Of a stretch of DNA of 36,104 nt, positions 34,502 to 36,104 are shown in pieces. Within the stretch, counting starts at the first letter, position 1, and every line of letters starts with the position of its first letter. The stretch is taken from contig MUCP01000047.1 in assembly GCA_002816875.1 (NCBI GenBank), positions 1 to 36,104 of the forward strand, in the 5' to 3' direction. The notes beneath the pieces are model-generated. The model did not search any database and was not told the origin of the DNA. It worked only from the letters and a program-made list of their open reading frames with translations. The translations under genes and the position numbers were made by a program. This DNA comes from SAR202 cluster bacterium Io17-Chloro-G2. Lineage in GTDB: Bacteria; Chloroflexota; Dehalococcoidia; Lucifugimonadales; UBA3495.

Positions 34502-36104
34502 ATGGTTTTCAAGCGGTTCAAGAGCCCGGCGATCCTAGTACTGACGCCACTGATTCTTCTTCTGTCCCTGGCTTTGGCCTGTGGCGGGACCGCCGCCGAG
34601 CCGGTGGTGGTCGAAAAAGAAGTCATCAAAGAGGTACCAGTTGAGAAGATTGTCGTACAAGAAGTAGTCAAAGAGGTACCCGTTGAGAAGGTTGTCGAAA
34701 AGGTAGTGGAGAAAGAGGTCATCAAAGAGGTGGTCAAAGAAGTGATCGCCACCGCGGTGCCCGTTCCCACGCCGGCAGCCGTTGTGGCCGAATGGGTGAA
34801 GGTCGGCGAAAGCAAGCACATGTCAGGTTTCCTTCAGTTGATCGCCAGCCGAAACCCGGGTTTCTGGGACGTGCACTACGGCGGAAGCTTGAACACCACC
34901 CTGATACCTTCTGGCCCCAGGTTCAACCAGTTGCTGGAGTACAATCCGGTCAATCCCACCGAGATCATTGGCGATTTGGCCAAGACTTGGTCGGTCAGCG
35001 AGGACGGGCTAACCTGGACCTTCGTCCTCCACGATGCTCAATTCTCCGACGGCAGCCAGGTCACTGCGGATGACGTGGAGTACAGCCTGAACCGCATCAC
35101 CGAGCCCGACGCTCTACGAGCCAGGACCGGATTCCTGCGCCGGTTCGTGGAACACGGGGCTACCAGGGCCATTGATGATAAGACCGTCGAAGTTCCCACC
35201 AAGTTCAAGGCGGCCACTTTCATACCTAATCTGGCTTCCGACTACATGAAGATCTATCCCAGAGCGCTGGAAAGCGTGAGCCAGGACGAATTTAACTGCT
35301 GCCCCGAGAATAGCTTCGGCTCCGGTCCTTGGATGTTCAAGAGCTGGGACAAGGACGCCCAGTATTCTTATGATAAGAACCCCAACTATTTCAAGGAGGG
35401 CCGGCCCTTCTTTGACGGCATCGACGTATTCATCGTCAGGGACGTATCCCGAACTTTGGCCGCGCTCCAGACCGGCCAGGTGGTTGGGACCTACCAGCCC
35501 GTGACCGGTGGATATCCTCCCATCCAGATGCGCCAGATGGAAGAAGACACTGATGGCGAGGTCCGTGCGCTGATTCTATCCAACGTGGGTCTCCACTACC
35601 TGTGGATGACCTGGACCGAGCCTCCTTTTGACGATCCCCGAGTTCGGCGGGCCATGTACCTGGGCATAGACCGGGAAGCGGTGGTTAAGGGCGCCCTGAA
35701 GGGCGACGGCACGCCGGGCACGTTCTTCAAACCCGGAGTGGTCGAATCTCTGGCCGAACTTCCCTCGCTGCCGGGTTACAACCCAGACAGGTCCGTTGAC
35801 ATCGCCGAAGCCAAGAGGCTACTGACCGAAGCGGGTTACCCTGAAGGGTTCGATGTCGAGGCAACGGTGGTCACGGGAGTGAGCCAAGCCGTAATGGAGA
35901 CTTTCGCGCCCCAGTTGCGGAACGACCTGGGTATCGACATTACCATCAATGCCAAAGGGTTGGCCGAGTTCTACGTCGACCTTAGGGACGGCAGCTTCCC
36001 GCTGTCGATGGTTGGAACGGGCATCATCCTGCAAGACCCGGGTGACATCCTGAACCAGTTCTTCGACCAGGGCGTGCTCCGCAACCCCCAGGGTTGGAGC
36101 GACC
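34502..36104 (+). CDS. ABC transporter substrate-binding lipoprotein (family 5), C-terminus beyond window
   Basis: A second peptide/opine-type binding lipoprotein; 534 codons are visible and the frame is open at the edge. The ATG has GGAGG seven bases upstream. A signal peptide with basic FKRFK, a hydrophobic core and lipobox ALAC (Cys at about residue 27) is followed by a Val/Glu/Lys repeat linker (about 34-80), built from units such as EKEVIKEVPVEK and QEVVKEVPVEK. The SBP_bac_5 domain then shows LAKTWSVSEDGLTWTFVLHD, FSDGSQVTADDVEYSLNRI, SFGSGPWMFKSW, FDDPRVRRAMYLGIDREAV and AKRLLTEAGYPEGF. It is distinct from the first binding protein in sequence. Permeases probably follow outside the window. 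Confidence 0.93.
   Translation, partial: MVFKRFKSPAILVLTPLILLLSLALACGGTAAEPVVVEKEVIKEVPVEKIVVQEVVKEVPVEKVVEKVVEKEVIKEVVKEVIATAVPVPTPAAVVAEWVKVGESKHMSGFLQLIASRNPGFWDVHYGGSLNTTLIPSGPRFNQLLEYNPVNPTEIIGDLAKTWSVSEDGLTWTFVLHDAQFSDGSQVTADDVEYSLNRITEPDALRARTGFLRRFVEHGATRAIDDKTVEVPTKFKAATFIPNLASDYMKIYPRALESVSQDEFNCCPENSFGSGPWMFKSWDKDAQYSYDKNPNYFKEGRPFFDGIDVFIVRDVSRTLAALQTGQVVGTYQPVTGGYPPIQMRQMEEDTDGEVRALILSNVGLHYLWMTWTEPPFDDPRVRRAMYLGIDREAVVKGALKGDGTPGTFFKPGVVESLAELPSLPGYNPDRSVDIAEAKRLLTEAGYPEGFDVEATVVTGVSQAVMETFAPQLRNDLGIDITINAKGLAEFYVDLRDGSFPLSMVGTGIILQDPGDILNQFFDQGVLRNPQGWSD

Overview
This window looks like accessory-rich chromosome from a GC-rich, free-living bacterium, most likely a Chloroflexota of the Dehalococcoidia/SAR202 type. 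That placement is an inference. It rests on two extracellular solute-binding lipoproteins with Val/Glu/Lys or Ala/Glu/Lys linkers, an F420-type LLM oxidoreductase, a DDN-type deazaflavin oxidoreductase, a CaiB/BaiF CoA-transferase with a crotonase, a split transketolase and frequent TTG/GTG starts. No 16S rRNA or phylogenetic marker search was possible.

Layout. 1-400: no gene. 401-1735: ffh. 1768-3853 (minus): a tightly overlapping nucleic-acid-processing operon of Mug/TDG-type uracil glycosylase, ThpR and an AlkA-type glycosylase. Next come a four-unit palindromic repeat array and an amidohydrolase. 5253-7075: split transketolase. 7132-7668: a peroxiredoxin-like gene. 7691-11233 (minus): proB, a retropepsin-like protease, a DUF2283 protein, proA and a small unknown protein. 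11798-15388: mfd, then an NmrA-like NAD(P)-binding protein, a TlpA-like redoxin and tRNA-Pro(CGG). 17865-19298 (minus): a DUF2652-methyltransferase fusion. 20010-24051: a peptide/opine-type ABC importer (binding lipoprotein and two permeases, no ATPase). 24125-34001: two zinc-ribbon/TM/PQQ-propeller membrane proteins, an LLM oxidoreductase, two MFS carriers, a DDN-family protein, a crotonase and a CaiB CoA-transferase. 34502-end: a second binding lipoprotein, cut by the window edge.

The most important result is that two genes, about 10 kb apart, appear to be read through an in-frame UGA as selenocysteine. The first is an AhpC/TSA-type peroxiredoxin-like protein (UGA at 7255-7257). UGA stands where the peroxidatic Cys belongs, giving a U-x-x-C motif. 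The second is the ArsM-like methyltransferase fused to a DUF2652 domain (UGA at 18047-18045, minus strand). There the frame continues for 59 further codons of convincing family sequence. Each UGA is followed by a hairpin with the hallmarks of a bacterial SECIS element: apical loop 25 or 16 nt downstream, and G as second loop base. A standard ORF caller would truncate both genes, so conventional annotation would miss them.

How the genes work together. The right half reads as uptake and degradation of organic acids or peptides: ABC binding proteins and permeases, MCT-like MFS carriers, CoA activation by CaiB, crotonase chemistry and F420-dependent redox enzymes. Each peptide-type binding protein sits in the same cluster as one copy of the zinc-ribbon/PQQ-propeller membrane protein. 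The left half is mostly housekeeping: protein targeting, repair, proline synthesis, pentose phosphates and transcription-coupled repair.
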